Shown: piece by piece, positions 25,408 to 35,137 of the stretch
Layout: each line of letters opens with the position of its first letter
How positions within the stretch are numbered: the stretch's first letter is position 1
From: Massilia timonae CCUG 45783
GTDB taxonomy: Bacteria > Pseudomonadota > Gammaproteobacteria > Burkholderiales > Burkholderiaceae_D
Direction of reading: 5' to 3'
Assembly (NCBI RefSeq): GCF_000315425.1
Contig: NZ_JH992922.1
Location: 669,560-733,559, forward strand
Length of the DNA: 64,000 bases
Made by a program: the position numbers and the translations under genes
Notes under the pieces: generated by a model
Database searches by the model: none
The model's input: only the letters and a program-made list of their open reading frames with translations
Told to the model about the DNA's origin: nothing

Positions 25408-26880
25408 TCATTTCTTCGGCGGCGCCTTCAATTCGGGCAATTTATGCTCCGCCCCCGGCAACGGCGCCGGCGCGGGTTTGTCTTCGTCGGGCACGCCCCT
25501 GGCCAGTTGCACCGGCAAGCCCTTGAAGTGCTTGATCGCCTGCGCCAGCTGGAAATCGTCCTGGCCGCCGAACTCGATCGGCTTGCGGTCCTTCAGCAGC
25601 GCCAGCGCGCGCTGCTGCTGCGCCAGGCTGGGGTTCTGGTCCCTGGACGCCGCTTCTTTCTTCTCGCCTTCGGCCGCCAGGTGGCGCTGCAGGTCCGCTT
25701 CGCGCACGCGCAGGGCGTTCAGCAGGTCGCCCTCGGCACTCTCGTCGACCCGCATATCGGGTTCGATGCCGGTGGCCTGGATCGGCCGCCCTTTCGGCGT
25801 GTAGTAGCGCGCCGTGGTCAGCTTGATCGCGGTGTCCTCCGACAGTTGCCGCAAGGTCTGCACCGAGCCCTTGCCGAAGGTGCGGCTACCCATCACGATC
25901 GCGCGCTGGTAATCCTGCAGCGCGCCGGCCACGATTTCGGAAGCCGATGCCGAGCCGCCATTGACCAGCACCACCATCGGCACCGATTTGAGGCCGGCCG
26001 GCAAGCCCGCCAGCGGGTCGCCGCGCTGGGCATAGAACTCGCGCCGGCCATAGAATTCCTGGTTCGAGTCCGCTATCTGGCCCTTGGTCGACACGATCAC
26101 CTGGTCCGGCTGCGGCAGGAAGGCGGCCGAGACGCCGATCGCGCCCGGCAGCAGGCCGCCCGGGTCGTTGCGCAGGTCGAGCACCAGGCCCTTGATGTCG
26201 GGTTGTTCGGCGTACAGTTCCCTGGTTTTCTTGGCCAGCTCGTCCAGGGTGTTTTCCTGGAACTGGCTGATGCGCAGCCAGGCATAGCCGGGCTCGACCA
26301 TCTTGGCCTTGACGCTGACCACCTTGATTTCCTGGCGCGCGATCGGCACCACCCAGGGCTTGTCTTCGCCGGGACGGGCGATGGTGAGCGTGACCTTGCT
26401 GCCGACCTTGCCGCGCATGCGCTTGATCGCCTCGTCGGACGACATATTGCGCACGGGGACATTGTCGATGCGGGTAATCAGGTCGCCCGGCTTGATGCCG
26501 GCCTTGAAGGCGGGCGTATCCTCGATCGGCGACACCACCTTGATGTAGCCGTCCTCGTTCGAGATCTCGACGCCGACGCCCACGAACTTGCCCTGCACCG
26601 CTTCGCGCATGTCGCGGAAGGCCTTGGGATCGAGGTAGACCGAATGCGGATCGAGCGAGGCGACCATGCCGCCGATCGCTTCCGACAGCAGCTTTTTATC
26701 TTCCACCGGCTCGACGTAGTCGGTCTTGATCAGGCCATACACGTCGGCCAGCTGGCGCAGCTCGTCGAGCGGCAAGGGCGCGCCGGCCTTTTGCGCATGG
26801 GCCGACAGCTGGAACGATGCCGCCACGCCGACCAGGACGCCCACGCCGACCAGTCCGAAATGCTTTGCTTTCATGCCCAT
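25408..26880 (-). CDS. ctpA: S41 family carboxyl-terminal processing peptidase
   Basis: 490 residues. An N-terminal signal/anchor (HFGLVGVGVLVGVAASFQLSAHA) is followed by a PDZ domain (GKFVGVGVEISNEDGYIKVVSPIEDTPAFKAGIKPGDLITRIDNVPVRNM) and the S41 protease core with Ser (NGGSASASEIVAGAL) and Lys four turns on (FGKGSVQT). It cleaves C-terminal tails of periplasmic proteins. A basic/Pro-rich tail ends in PELKAPPKK. Same order gpmA-envC-ctpA-moeB is common in betaproteobacteria. Confidence 0.94.
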   Translation of the reverse strand: MGMKAKHFGLVGVGVLVGVAASFQLSAHAQKAGAPLPLDELRQLADVYGLIKTDYVEPVEDKKLLSEAIGGMVASLDPHSVYLDPKAFRDMREAVQGKFVGVGVEISNEDGYIKVVSPIEDTPAFKAGIKPGDLITRIDNVPVRNMSSDEAIKRMRGKVGSKVTLTIARPGEDKPWVVPIARQEIKVVSVKAKMVEPGYAWLRISQFQENTLDELAKKTRELYAEQPDIKGLVLDLRNDPGGLLPGAIGVSAAFLPQPDQVIVSTKGQIADSNQEFYGRREFYAQRGDPLAGLPAGLKSVPMVVLVNGGSASASEIVAGALQDYQRAIVMGSRTFGKGSVQTLRQLSEDTAIKLTTARYYTPKGRPIQATGIEPDMRVDESAEGDLLNALRVREADLQRHLAAEGEKKEAASRDQNPSLAQQQRALALLKDRKPIEFGGQDDFQLAQAIKHFKGLPVQLARGVPDEDKPAPAPLPGAEHKLPELKAPPKK

Positions 26881-26897
26881 GTTGACCCTTGTTGTAC

Positions 26898-28367
26898 CTA
26901 GAACCGGACCCAGCCCGCCGGGTCGATGGCCTTGCCGCGATGCCTGAGCTCAAAGTATAGCCCCGATTCCTCGTTGCCACCGGTATTGCCGGCACTGGCC
27001 ACCGCCTCGCCGGCGCGCACGCTGTCGCCGGGACGCTTGAGCAGCGACTGGTTATTGCCGTAGATCGACAGGTAGCCGTCGCCGTGGTCGACGATGATCA
27101 GGTTGCCGAAGCCGCGCATCCAGTCGGCGTGCACCACCCGACCCGGGGCCACGGCGCGCACCTCGGCGCCTTCCGCGGCCTTGATGAAATTGCCCTTCCA
27201 GGTCGGGCCGTCGCCGCGGCGTCCACCGAAGCGGGCCACGACGCTGCCGTTGACCGGGCTGGCCATGCGGCCCTTGAGCGACGCGAACGAGCCGCTCGGC
27301 GCGGCCGGCCCCAGCATCGGCGGCGCCGGTTCGTTCGACCGGGTGTCTTCCTCGACCGGCTCCTCGGCCACGATCGGCGCTTCCTTGATCGGTTCGGGCA
27401 TCGGCTTCGGCTTGGCGCCCGGCTTGGCGTTTTCGCGCGCGATGCGCTCGCGTTCGCGGTCGCGCTCGGCCTTCTCGGCCGCCGCCTTGGCGCGCGCCGC
27501 CGCCAGCGCCCTGGCTCGCGCTTCCGCGGCGGCCTTGGCCTTGGCGCGTTTCGCCGCCAGGGCGGCCTGGCGCTTGCGCTCGGCTTCTTCCTGCTCGCGG
27601 ATCAGGCGCTCGAGGCGGGTGACCAGCCCCGACATGCGTTCTTCGTCGCGCTCCAGGCGGTCGGCCTGCTTGCGCTGGTCGGCCAGGCGGGTCGACAGGT
27701 TGTTGAGCAGCGCGGCGCGCTTGGCCTTTTCTTTTTCCAGCAGCGCCTTCTGGTCGAGCTGTTCCTGGGCGATTTCTTCCAGCTCTTGCTTGGCATTCTC
27801 GACCTGGTCGCGGTTGGCCTCGACTTGCGCCAGGTTGCCGCGCAGCGAATCCAGCAGGCGCGCCTGGGCCTGCGAAACATAGGCCATCAGCTGCAAGTCG
27901 CGGCTGATGCGGTTCGGGTTGTCGCCGGACAGCAGCAGCTTGATCCGGTCTTCGTTGCCAGCCACATAGTGTTCGCGCAGCAGCCTGGCCAGCTGCTTTT
28001 GCTGGGCGGCGATGGTCTGGTTCAGCTGTTCCTGCTGCGCGGCCAGGTCTTGCAGGCGCGTGTTGGTGGTGCCCTGCTCTTCCTGCAGGTCGCGCAGCGC
28101 CCGGTTGGCGTTGGAAATGGCGGCCTCGGACTCGGCCAGCGTGTCGGCCGCGTCTTCCTTGGCGCTTTCGGTCTGGCTGATGTCGCGCTTGATCGCCTGC
28201 AGTTGTTGCTGGATGCCGGCGCGCTGCTTCTCGGCCGCCGCCTTCTGGCGGCTGCGCTCGGTCTGGCGCTGGGCCCAGGCATCCGTTGCGAACGCGCCGG
28301 ACAGCGCGACCGCCAGCAGCGTACTCAAGAGTACGCTACCGGCTCCCTTCGTGAATGGCAAATGCAA
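26898..28367 (-). CDS. envC: Murein hydrolase activator EnvC (M23-like)
   Basis: 489 residues. Signal peptide (LLSTLLAVALSGAFATDAWA), two long coiled coils (~35-300, Gln/Glu/Lys/Ala heptads), a Pro-rich linker and a LytM/M23 domain (GSVVARFGGRRGDGPTWKGNFIKAAEGAEVRAVAPGRVVHADWMRGFGNLIIVDHGDGYLSIYG). The last zinc-ligand position is Tyr (GLYFELRHRG), not His, so it is probably a non-catalytic amidase activator as in E. coli EnvC. It helps daughter-cell separation. Starts 3 nt after gpmA. Confidence 0.92.
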   Translation of the reverse strand: MHLPFTKGAGSVLLSTLLAVALSGAFATDAWAQRQTERSRQKAAAEKQRAGIQQQLQAIKRDISQTESAKEDAADTLAESEAAISNANRALRDLQEEQGTTNTRLQDLAAQQEQLNQTIAAQQKQLARLLREHYVAGNEDRIKLLLSGDNPNRISRDLQLMAYVSQAQARLLDSLRGNLAQVEANRDQVENAKQELEEIAQEQLDQKALLEKEKAKRAALLNNLSTRLADQRKQADRLERDEERMSGLVTRLERLIREQEEAERKRQAALAAKRAKAKAAAEARARALAAARAKAAAEKAERDRERERIARENAKPGAKPKPMPEPIKEAPIVAEEPVEEDTRSNEPAPPMLGPAAPSGSFASLKGRMASPVNGSVVARFGGRRGDGPTWKGNFIKAAEGAEVRAVAPGRVVHADWMRGFGNLIIVDHGDGYLSIYGNNQSLLKRPGDSVRAGEAVASAGNTGGNEESGLYFELRHRGKAIDPAGWVRF

Positions 28368-28370
28368 GAC

Positions 28371-29117
28371 TTACTTTGCCTTCCCTTGGTTGGCCACGGC
28401 CGCCATGGCGGCGGCGATCGCTTCCTGGTCGCCCAGGTAGTAGTGCTTGATCGGCTTGAGGTCGGCGTCCAGCTCATACACCAGCGGCTGGCCGTTGGGG
28501 ATGTTCAGGCCGACGATGTCGGCGTCGCTGATATTGTCCAGCATCTTGATGATGGCGCGCAGGCTGTTGCCGTGGGCCGAGATCAGGATTTTCTTGCCGG
28601 CGCGGATGGCGGGGGCGATGTCGTCGTTCCAGGCCGGCATCACGCGCGCCACGGTGTCCTTCAGGCATTCGGTCAGCGGGATCTGCTCGTCGGTGAGCGC
28701 TGCATAGCGCGGGTCGCCGAACGAGGTGCGTGGATCAATCTTTTCGAGCGCCGGCGGCGGGGTGTCGTAGCTGCGACGCCAGACCAGCACCTGCTCGTCG
28801 CCGAACTTGGCGGCGGTCTCGGCTTTATCGAGGCCCTGGAGGGCGCCGTAGTGGCGCTCGTTCAGGCGCCAGTCGTTCTTGACGGGAAGGTACATCATGT
28901 CCATCTCGTCCATCGCCAGCCACAGGGTGCGGATGGCGCGCTTGAGCACCGAGGTATAGGCCACGTCGAAGGTGAAGCCGGCTTCCTTGAGCACGCGGCC
29001 CGCGGTTTTCGCCTCGGCCACGCCTTTTTCGGTCAGGTCGACGTCGGTCCAGCCGGTGAAGCGGTTTTCCAGGTTCCAGGTGGATTCGCCATGGCGCATG
29101 AATACGATCTTGTACAT
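28371..29117 (-). CDS. gpmA: 2,3-bisphosphoglycerate-dependent phosphoglycerate mutase
   Basis: 248 residues. Phosphohistidine motif [27 protein letters not shown], then [33 protein letters not shown], and [14 protein letters not shown] with the second catalytic His. It interconverts 3- and 2-phosphoglycerate in glycolysis. Divergent from the rhodanese gene. Confidence 0.97.
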   Translation of the reverse strand: MYKIVFMRHGESTWNLENRFTGWTDVDLTEKGVAEAKTAGRVLKEAGFTFDVAYTSVLKRAIRTLWLAMDEMDMMYLPVKNDWRLNERHYGALQGLDKAETAAKFGDEQVLVWRRSYDTPPPALEKIDPRTSFGDPRYAALTDEQIPLTECLKDTVARVMPAWNDDIAPAIRAGKKILISAHGNSLRAIIKMLDNISDADIVGLNIPNGQPLVYELDADLKPIKHYYLGDQEAIAAAMAAVANQGKAK

Positions 29118-29170
29118 TAGTCTCTTCTTCTCGAAAAAATTCTGGTTGAAGTCCGGTCCGGCATCTATTT

Positions 29171-29176
29171 TATAAT
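29171..29176 (+). promoter_or_regulatory. Consensus -10 (TATAAT) for the rhodanese-grxC unit
   Basis: A perfect TATAAT lies 33 nt upstream of the GTG start. TTGAAG 19 nt further upstream could act as a weak -35. Confidence 0.55.
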
Positions 29177-29208
29177 GCCCCGATTCAGTTCAACCAATCG
29201 GAACCCTT

Positions 29209-29610
29209 GTGAATTTCTTACTCGATAATATCTTCGTTGTTGCGATCGCCGTAATTTCGGGTGTCGCCCTGCTGTGGCCGGCACTGACGCCGCGCGGAAA
29301 ACGCGCGACGCCGCTGCAGGTGACGCAGATGATCAACCGCGGCAAGACCACCGTGGTCGACGTACGCAGCGCGGAAGAATTCGCGGCAGGCCACCTGCGC
29401 GACGCGAAACACATCCCGCTGGCAGACTTGGGCAATCGCATCGGCGAACTGGACAAGTCGAAGAACCGTACCGTCGTGGTGGTGTGCCAGAGCGGCGCCC
29501 GTGGCGACAAGGCCGCGCGCCAGTTGCAGGCGGCCGGCTTCGAAGACGTCCACAGCCTGGAAGGCGGTCTGGCGGCCTGGACGGCTGCAGGCCTGCCGGT
29601 CACCAAGTAA
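29209..29610 (+). CDS. Membrane-anchored rhodanese-like sulfurtransferase
   Basis: 133 residues from a GTG. One N-terminal transmembrane helix (IFVVAIAVISGVALLWPAL) and a rhodanese domain with VVDVRSAEEFAAGHLRDAKHIPLADL and the active-site loop VVVCQSGARG (Cys). It probably transfers sulfane sulfur at the membrane; it resembles YibN. Next to grxC and secB, an arrangement common in proteobacteria. Confidence 0.92.
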   Translation: MNFLLDNIFVVAIAVISGVALLWPALTPRGKRATPLQVTQMINRGKTTVVDVRSAEEFAAGHLRDAKHIPLADLGNRIGELDKSKNRTVVVVCQSGARGDKAARQLQAAGFEDVHSLEGGLAAWTAAGLPVTK

Positions 29611-29614
29611 ACCC

Positions 29615-29637
29615 GCCGGCCCCTGTTCCGGGCCGGC
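29615..29637 (+). other. GC hairpin between the rhodanese gene and grxC
   Basis: Perfect 8-bp inverted repeat GCCGGCCC / GGGCCGGC around a 7-nt loop, starting 4 nt after the rhodanese stop and ending 19 nt before the grxC start. No T-run, so it is more likely a stability or attenuation hairpin than a full terminator. Confidence 0.5.
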
Positions 29638-29656
29638 AGACATGAAAGGATTCAGC

Positions 29657-29920
29657 ATGACAGCCCACGTCGTTCTCTACCACACCGCAGCCTGCCCCTA
29701 TTGCGTGCGCGCCGAGCGCCTGCTCGAAGCCAAGGGCGTGCATGACATCGAACGCATCCGCGTCGACCTCGACCCGGAACAGCGCCAGATCATGATGCAG
29801 CGCACCGGCCGCCGCACCGTTCCACAGATCTACGTTGGCGACACCCACGTCGGCGGTTTCGACGATTTGTATGCGCTGGACCAGGCCGGACGCCTGGACC
29901 CGATGCTCAAGGGCGAGTAA
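29657..29920 (+). CDS. grxC: Glutaredoxin 3
   Basis: 87 residues. Active site CPYC (HTAACPYCVRAERLLEAKGV), cis-Pro loop RRTVPQIYVGDTHVGGFDDLYALD. It reduces disulfides with glutathione. ATG 29657 follows GAAAGGA; no other start fits the family length. Confidence 0.96.
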   Translation: MTAHVVLYHTAACPYCVRAERLLEAKGVHDIERIRVDLDPEQRQIMMQRTGRRTVPQIYVGDTHVGGFDDLYALDQAGRLDPMLKGE

Positions 29921-30090
29921 GCTAATTGGGCTGAACGCGGCGGCGGGCGGCAAAGCCGCTATTGCTTCCAAGTTGGTTTTGCTACAATTGTCGTCGCGTT
30001 TGACCCGAAGTCGGGCCCGGCCCCATAGCCGCGCTCGACCAAAGCACCCGGAGTAGCCTCCTGCTCCCCACTATTATTAGAAAGCGTTCC

Positions 30091-30552
30091 ATGTCTGACG
30101 AAAACCTGCAACCAGTATTCCAAATCCAACGCGTCTACCTGAAAGACATGTCGCTGGAGCAACCGAATTCGCCATCGATCTTCCTGGAACAGGAAGCGCC
30201 GGCAATCGAAGTGTCGCTCGACGTCGGCGCCGAAAGCATCGCCGAAGGCATCTACGAGTCGACCGTGACGATCACCGTCACCGCCAAGGTCAAGGACAAG
30301 GTCGCGTTCCTGGTGGAAGGCAAGCAGGCTGGCATCTTCGAAGCCCGCAACATCCCTGCAGAGCAGATGGATCCGCTGCTGGGCATCGGCTGCCCGAACA
30401 TCATCTACCCATACCTGCGCGCGAACATCGCCGACGTGATCAGCCGCGCCGGTTTCCCGCCAGTGCACCTGGCCGAGATCAACTTCGAAGCGTTCTACCA
30501 GCAGCGCGCCGCGGCCATGGCCGAAGCAGCTGCCGCCGCACCGGCAAACTAA
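30091..30552 (+). CDS. secB: Protein-export chaperone SecB
   Basis: 153 residues. [41 protein letters not shown], the conserved [15 protein letters not shown] segment ([36 protein letters not shown]), all SecB hallmarks. A tetramer that delivers unfolded preproteins to SecA. A TACAAT about 110 nt upstream may be its -10. Confidence 0.97.
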   Translation: MSDENLQPVFQIQRVYLKDMSLEQPNSPSIFLEQEAPAIEVSLDVGAESIAEGIYESTVTITVTAKVKDKVAFLVEGKQAGIFEARNIPAEQMDPLLGIGCPNIIYPYLRANIADVISRAGFPPVHLAEINFEAFYQQRAAAMAEAAAAAPAN

Positions 30553-30561
30553 GCATCATCT

Positions 30562-30589
30562 CGCGGATGCGGCCAAGGCCGCGTCCGCG
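30562..30589 (+). terminator. 13-bp hairpin after secB
   Basis: Arms 30562-30574 and 30577-30589 pair along 13 positions with a single G-U. No T-run follows, so termination is only probable. Confidence 0.45.
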
Positions 30590-30632
30590 CCAGCCTTCCG
30601 GCGTCGCGGTTCACCCACAATCCAGGCCCGCC

Positions 30633-31088
30633 ATGCGCTTTCCCCGACCACTTGCAGCTGCTCCACTGTTGGCGATGACAGTGCTGGCCGCGCCGAGTGC
30701 TCACGCCTTCGATTTCAAGACGGTCGGCGCCGCCCCGGCGATCCTGTACGGCACGCCATCGGCCAAGGGCAACAAACTCTATCTGGCGCCGCCCGGCATG
30801 CCGCTCCAGGTCATGATCGCCTATGGCGACTGGGTCAAGGTGCGCGACATGAACGGCGACGTGGCCTGGACCCCAGCCAGGTCGCTGAGCGCGCAACGCA
30901 ATGTGCTGGTACGCACGCCCGGCGGCCGGGTCCATTCCGGCCCGGACGCAACCTCGGCGGTCCTGATGACGGCCGACAAGGGCGTTTTACTTGAACTGGT
31001 CGATCCCCATGCCATTGTCTGGGCGCGCGTGCGCCATCGCGACGGCGTCATTGGCTATATCAAGGTCTCGGACATCTGGGGCCTGTAA
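30633..31088 (+). CDS. Secreted SH3-domain protein
   Basis: 151 residues. Signal peptide (AAAPLLAMTVLAAPSAHA^FD) then two SH3-like modules (ILYGTPSAKGNKLYLAPPGMPLQVMIAYGDWVKVRDMNGDVAWTPARSL and VRTPGGRVHSGPDATSAVLMTADKGVLLELVDPHAIVWARVRHRDGVIGYIKVSDIWGL), the bacterial SH3_4 pattern. Probably periplasmic, possibly cell-wall binding. It sits 18 nt upstream of gpsA, an arrangement seen in other Burkholderiales. Confidence 0.85.
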   Translation: MRFPRPLAAAPLLAMTVLAAPSAHAFDFKTVGAAPAILYGTPSAKGNKLYLAPPGMPLQVMIAYGDWVKVRDMNGDVAWTPARSLSAQRNVLVRTPGGRVHSGPDATSAVLMTADKGVLLELVDPHAIVWARVRHRDGVIGYIKVSDIWGL

Positions 31089-31106
31089 ATCCACTCCAGG
31101 AGTTCC

Positions 31107-32138
31107 ATGCAACAGAACAAACCCACTACCAAGATCACCGTCCTCGGCGCCGGCGCCTGGGGCACCGCCGTCGCCATCGCGCTGGCCGCACGCCACGACG
31201 TGCTGCTGTGGGGCCGCAATCCGCAACAAATGGCGGATACCGACGCGGCGCGCGACAACCTGGCCTATTTGCCGGGCCACCCGCTGCCGTCAGCGTTGCG
31301 CGTGAGCGCCGACTTCGAGGCGGCGCTTGCCCACGTGGCGCCCGGCGCCGCGCAAGACGCGCCGCTGCTGATCCTGGCCTGCCCGGTGGCCGGCCTGCGT
31401 CCGCTGCTGGAGCAATTGCGTGGCCGCCCGATCCCGAACGTCGTCTGGCTGTGCAAGGGCTTCGAAGCCGGCACCGGCCTGCTGCCGCACCAGGTGGTGG
31501 CGCAGGTGCTGGGCGACAGCGTCCCGGGCGCGGCGCTGTCCGGCCCTTCGTTCGCGCAAGAAGTCGCGCGCGGCCTGCCGTGCGCGCTGACCGTGGCATC
31601 GAGCTCGGCCGAGCTGCGCGAACGCGTGGTGGCCGCGGCCCATGGCGACAACCTGCGCGTCTATTCGCACGACGACCTGATCGGCGTGGAAGTGGGCGGC
31701 GCGGTCAAGAACGTGATGGCGATCGCCACCGGCGCCGCCGACGGCCTGGGACTGGGCCTGAACGCGCGCGCGGCGCTGATCACGCGCGGCCTGGCCGAGA
31801 TCACCCGCCTCGGGCTGGCGCTCGGCGCCCAGCCGGGCACCTTCATGGGCCTGTCGGGGATGGGCGACCTGATCCTGACCTGCACCGGCGACCTGTCGCG
31901 CAACCGGCGAGTCGGCCTGGCGCTGGCCGAAGGCAAGGCGCTAGACACGATCGTGGCGGAACTGGGCCATGTGGCCGAAGGCGTGCCCTGTGCCAAGGCG
32001 GTGCGCGAACTGGCGCGCCGGATGGAAGTCGACATGCCGATCACCGAGGCGGTGGCCAGCGTGCTGTTCGACGGCGTGGATGCGGCGCAGATGGCGGCGC
32101 AGTTGCTGGCGCGGGATCCGCGGGTGGAACTGGCGTAA
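31107..32138 (+). CDS. gpsA: NAD(P)-dependent glycerol-3-phosphate dehydrogenase
   Basis: 343 residues. Rossmann motif [54 protein letters not shown], the catalytic Lys in [22 protein letters not shown], and [18 protein letters not shown]. It makes sn-glycerol-3-phosphate for phospholipids in the cytosol. Confidence 0.97.
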   Translation: MQQNKPTTKITVLGAGAWGTAVAIALAARHDVLLWGRNPQQMADTDAARDNLAYLPGHPLPSALRVSADFEAALAHVAPGAAQDAPLLILACPVAGLRPLLEQLRGRPIPNVVWLCKGFEAGTGLLPHQVVAQVLGDSVPGAALSGPSFAQEVARGLPCALTVASSSAELRERVVAAAHGDNLRVYSHDDLIGVEVGGAVKNVMAIATGAADGLGLGLNARAALITRGLAEITRLGLALGAQPGTFMGLSGMGDLILTCTGDLSRNRRVGLALAEGKALDTIVAELGHVAEGVPCAKAVRELARRMEVDMPITEAVASVLFDGVDAAQMAAQLLARDPRVELA

Positions 32139-32155
32139 CTGGTATCGCAGCCGTG

Positions 32156-32176
32156 GTGGACGGCTTTGCCGTCCAC
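32156..32176. terminator. Bidirectional hairpin between gpsA and the cupin gene
   Basis: Perfect 9-bp stem GTGGACGGC / GCCGTCCAC with a 3-nt loop, between two convergent genes. No long T-run on either side. Confidence 0.45.
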
Positions 32177-32184
32177 GCGGTACC

Positions 32185-32562
32185 TCACTTCGGCGGCGCC
32201 CCGCTCGGGTCGTCGCTCGGGCCGCCCGAACGCTCCGGCCCCATCAGGATGGTCATCAAGGCCACCGCATCCTTCAGCGCGCGCACCGTGTGCGGCACGC
32301 TGCCCGCCAGATAAACCATCTCGTTCGGCTGCAGGGTGGTCGTCTTGTCGTGGGCGTCGATCGCGATCTCGCCCTCCAGGCAGACGATGGTCACTTCGCC
32401 ATCGACCCGGTGCTCGGGAATCGGCCGTTCGACCGGCAACACCAGCCGGATCAGTTCCATGTGCTCGGTCTTGACCAGGGCCACCGAAGTGAAATGGGCG
32501 ATGTCGTCGTCGCCGCGTTGCAAAGCAATCTTTTCGCCGGATACTGCGTGATGCAAGGCCAT
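32185..32562 (-). CDS. Small cupin-domain protein
   Basis: 125 residues. Single cupin barrel: MELIRLVLPVERPIPEHRVDGEVTIVCLEGEIAIDAHDKTTTLQPNEMVYLAGSVPHTVRAL. Candidate metal ligands are His in PEHRVDGE and His in VPHTV. ATG 32562 is preceded by GAGGAGGGC, a strong ribosome site that overrides the upstream in-frame extension. Substrate unknown. Starts 11 nt after the DUF2461 gene end, likely co-transcribed. Confidence 0.85.
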   Translation of the reverse strand: MALHHAVSGEKIALQRGDDDIAHFTSVALVKTEHMELIRLVLPVERPIPEHRVDGEVTIVCLEGEIAIDAHDKTTTLQPNEMVYLAGSVPHTVRALKDAVALMTILMGPERSGGPSDDPSGAPPK

Positions 32563-32573
32563 GTCGCCCTCCT

Positions 32574-33272
32574 CTATGTGCTTGTCGCTTCCTCTTGCGG
32601 TTCCGGCACGCTGCGCAGCCAGCTGACCAGCGCATAGGCGTCCTGGAATCCTTGCGCCAACCGCGGCACCAGTTGATCCGGTGCGTTCAGGTCCAGTTTC
32701 ACCTCGGTCCACACGAAGAAGCTTTTCAGTTTCAGGTAATCGACATGCGGATGATCGGGATCGAAGCCCTTCGGTGGACGCTGCAACTTGTCCTCTTCCA
32801 GCATGTCGTTATAGGTGGCGCGAAGATTCTTATTCTTCAATACTTTGGCGAAACCCGTCGCATCGTTGACCACGTGCTCGCGGATCGCCTTCAGGCGCGC
32901 CGGCGGCGGCAGGTACTCTCCCACGCCGAAGCCCAGGGTGCCGTCGCGCTCGAGTTGAAAATAATAGGTCGAGCCGCCGCCCGCGCTCGGGCGGCGCTTG
33001 TCGTGCGGGGTGATGCCGGCCGAGAAGCGGGTTTTATACGGCGTCTTGTCCTTCGAAAAGCGGGTGTCGCGGTGGATCCGGAACATCGCCTTCTTGGGAT
33101 TGCAGGCCGCCACCTGCTTGTCGAACTTCGTCAGGGCCTTGATCAGTTCCGTGACCGTTTCTTCGAATTCGGTGCGCAGGATGTCGTAGCGCGGTTTATT
33201 CCAAAGAAACCAGGGCCGGTTATTGTTTTCGCTCAGTTCGCTGAGAAATTGCGTCAGGTCGCGCAGATGCAT
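32574..33272 (-). CDS. DUF2461 / TIGR02453 family protein
   Basis: 232 residues. Family hallmarks: FLSELSENNNRPWFLWNKPRYD, MFRIHRDTRFSKDKTPYKTRFSAGI, YYFQLERDGTLGFGVGEYLPPPARLKAIREHV, KRPPKGFDPDHPHVDYLKLKSFFVW-like. Widespread cytosolic family without an established function. Confidence 0.9.
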   Translation of the reverse strand: MHLRDLTQFLSELSENNNRPWFLWNKPRYDILRTEFEETVTELIKALTKFDKQVAACNPKKAMFRIHRDTRFSKDKTPYKTRFSAGITPHDKRRPSAGGGSTYYFQLERDGTLGFGVGEYLPPPARLKAIREHVVNDATGFAKVLKNKNLRATYNDMLEEDKLQRPPKGFDPDHPHVDYLKLKSFFVWTEVKLDLNAPDQLVPRLAQGFQDAYALVSWLRSVPEPQEEATST

Positions 33273-33298
33273 GGTGGTTCAGGTGTCGATAGAAAAGT

Positions 33299-34498
33299 TC
33301 AGGGCGCCTGGCGCGGCCGGCGGCCCACCGTCACGTCGACCGTGGCTTCGCGCCGCTTGCGCAGGATCGTCATTTGCGTCTTGGCGCCGGGCTCGAGCTG
33401 GGCGATCAGGTTCAGCATCTCGCTGGTGTCCGCGATCGGCTCGCCGGCCACGGCCACCAGGATATCGCCCGGCACGATGCCGGCGCGGTCGGCCGGGCCG
33501 CCGCGCACCACGCCGGCGATGATGGCGCCACTGCGCTTGGCCAAGCCAAAACTGTCGGCCAGCTCGGGCGTGATGTCCTGCGATTCGATGCCGATCCAGC
33601 CGCGCACCACGCTGCCGTGCTTGACGATCGAATCGAGCACGGTCTTGGCGGTCGACACGGGAATCGCGAAGCCGATCCCGACCGAGCCACCAGTCTGCGA
33701 ATAGATTGCCGCATTAATGCCCAGCAAATTGCCTTCGGTATCGACCAGGGCCCCGCCCGAGTTGCCGAAATTGATCGCGGCATCGGTCTGGATGAAATTC
33801 TCGAAGTGATTGATGTGCAGGTTGTTGCGGCCCAGGGCCGAGATGATGCCCAGGGTAACGGTCTGGCCGACGCCGAATGGGTTGCCGATCGCCAGCACCA
33901 CATCGCCCACGCGCGCCTGCTCGGGGTCGCCCAGCACCATCACCGGCAGGTTGCGCTCGCTGACGCGGATCACGGCCAGGTCGGTCTCGGGATCGGTGCC
34001 GACCAGGCGCGCCGCGGCCTTGCGGCCATCGGCCAGGCCGACTTCGATCGCGTCGGCGCCGTCGATCACGTGGAAATTGGTCAGGATATAACCGTCGCTG
34101 CTGACGATGACGCCGGAGCCGAGGCTGGCCAGTTGCTCGTCGGGCGGCGCGCGGTCGCCGAAGAAGCGGCGGAAGAACGGGTCGCGCAGCAGTGGATGCG
34201 ACTGGCGCGACGCCTTGCTCGTGTAAATATTGACCACGGCCGGCATCGCCTTGGCCGCGGCATTGCGGAAGCTGCCGCCCGCCGCCCGCGGCGGCGCCTG
34301 CAGCATCGGCACCGGATTGCCCGGCGTGCCGACCGCGACCGTGTCTGGCCTGTCGAGCCATTCGGGCCGCATGGCGGCCACCACGAACCAGGCCGCCAGC
34401 GCAATCGTCACCGCTTGCGCGAACAGCAGCCAAAGGCGTCGCAAAAGCGGCCGCTTGGGCTGCGGACGCCGGATGTCGTGGACCAGATCGTCTTTCAC
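33299..34498 (-). CDS. DegS/DegQ-like periplasmic serine protease with one PDZ domain
   Basis: 399 residues from a GTG overlapping the mscL stop by 3 nt (GTGA). One membrane anchor ([24 protein letters not shown]), trypsin-like domain with His (TNFHVIDGA), Asp ([12 protein letters not shown]) and Ser ([14 protein letters not shown]), then a single PDZ ([32 protein letters not shown]). One PDZ and an uncleaved anchor resemble DegS, which cleaves anti-sigma factors; DegQ-like quality control is the alternative. No rpoE or rseA is nearby. Confidence 0.9.
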   Translation of the reverse strand: MKDDLVHDIRRPQPKRPLLRRLWLLFAQAVTIALAAWFVVAAMRPEWLDRPDTVAVGTPGNPVPMLQAPPRAAGGSFRNAAAKAMPAVVNIYTSKASRQSHPLLRDPFFRRFFGDRAPPDEQLASLGSGVIVSSDGYILTNFHVIDGADAIEVGLADGRKAAARLVGTDPETDLAVIRVSERNLPVMVLGDPEQARVGDVVLAIGNPFGVGQTVTLGIISALGRNNLHINHFENFIQTDAAINFGNSGGALVDTEGNLLGINAAIYSQTGGSVGIGFAIPVSTAKTVLDSIVKHGSVVRGWIGIESQDITPELADSFGLAKRSGAIIAGVVRGGPADRAGIVPGDILVAVAGEPIADTSEMLNLIAQLEPGAKTQMTILRKRREATVDVTVGRRPRQAP

Positions 34499-34914
34499 TT
34501 TTTGAGGGAATCCCGGATTTCGCGCAGCAGGACGATGTCTTCCGGCGTCACTGGAGCAGCAGGTTTGGCCTCTTCGGCCGGGCCACGCAGGCGGTTAATC
34601 ACACGCACCATCTGGAAGATGATGAAAGCCAGCAGGATAAAGTTCAGCAAAATGGTCAGGAAATTACCGTATGCCAACACAGCACCGGCCTTTTGCGCTT
34701 CTGCCAAGGGGAGGTGATAGCCCTGGTTATTGAGAGGAATATAATAGTTGGCGAAGTCGAGGCCACCGAGGACCGCGCCGATCGGCGGCATGACCACGTC
34801 CTTGACCAGCGAATCGGTGATGCGCGCAAACGCGCCGCCGATGATCACGCCGACGGCAAGGTCGATGACATTGCCGCGCATCGCAAACTTCTTGAACTCT
34901 TCCAGCATCGCCAT
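34495..34914 (-). CDS. mscL: Large-conductance mechanosensitive channel
   Basis: 139 residues. [57 protein letters not shown] (TM1 and periplasmic loop) and [28 protein letters not shown] (TM2), with a C-terminal helix [17 protein letters not shown]. It releases solutes on hypo-osmotic shock. ATG 34914 is picked over 34908 because GGGAGAAG lies 6 nt before it. Confidence 0.96.
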   Translation of the reverse strand: MAMLEEFKKFAMRGNVIDLAVGVIIGGAFARITDSLVKDVVMPPIGAVLGGLDFANYYIPLNNQGYHLPLAEAQKAGAVLAYGNFLTILLNFILLAFIIFQMVRVINRLRGPAEEAKPAAPVTPEDIVLLREIRDSLKK

Positions 34915-35137
34915 TGGAACTTCTCCCATTGTTATTGATACAAGCAATTGCATGATACCCGAACGCTCCGGAGGCTGTCTTTCGGCCGAATGCTGCAGGA
35001 GCACAAAAGACCATTCTGCTAAAGCGTGTAGCCCAGACAATTTTTTTCCCTCAGGTATTGCCGTTCACATATAATTTTGGATGCTGGAAGCTCGCTATTA
35101 ATTCTTAAAATTCGTATATTCACGGAGTGGGGTTGGT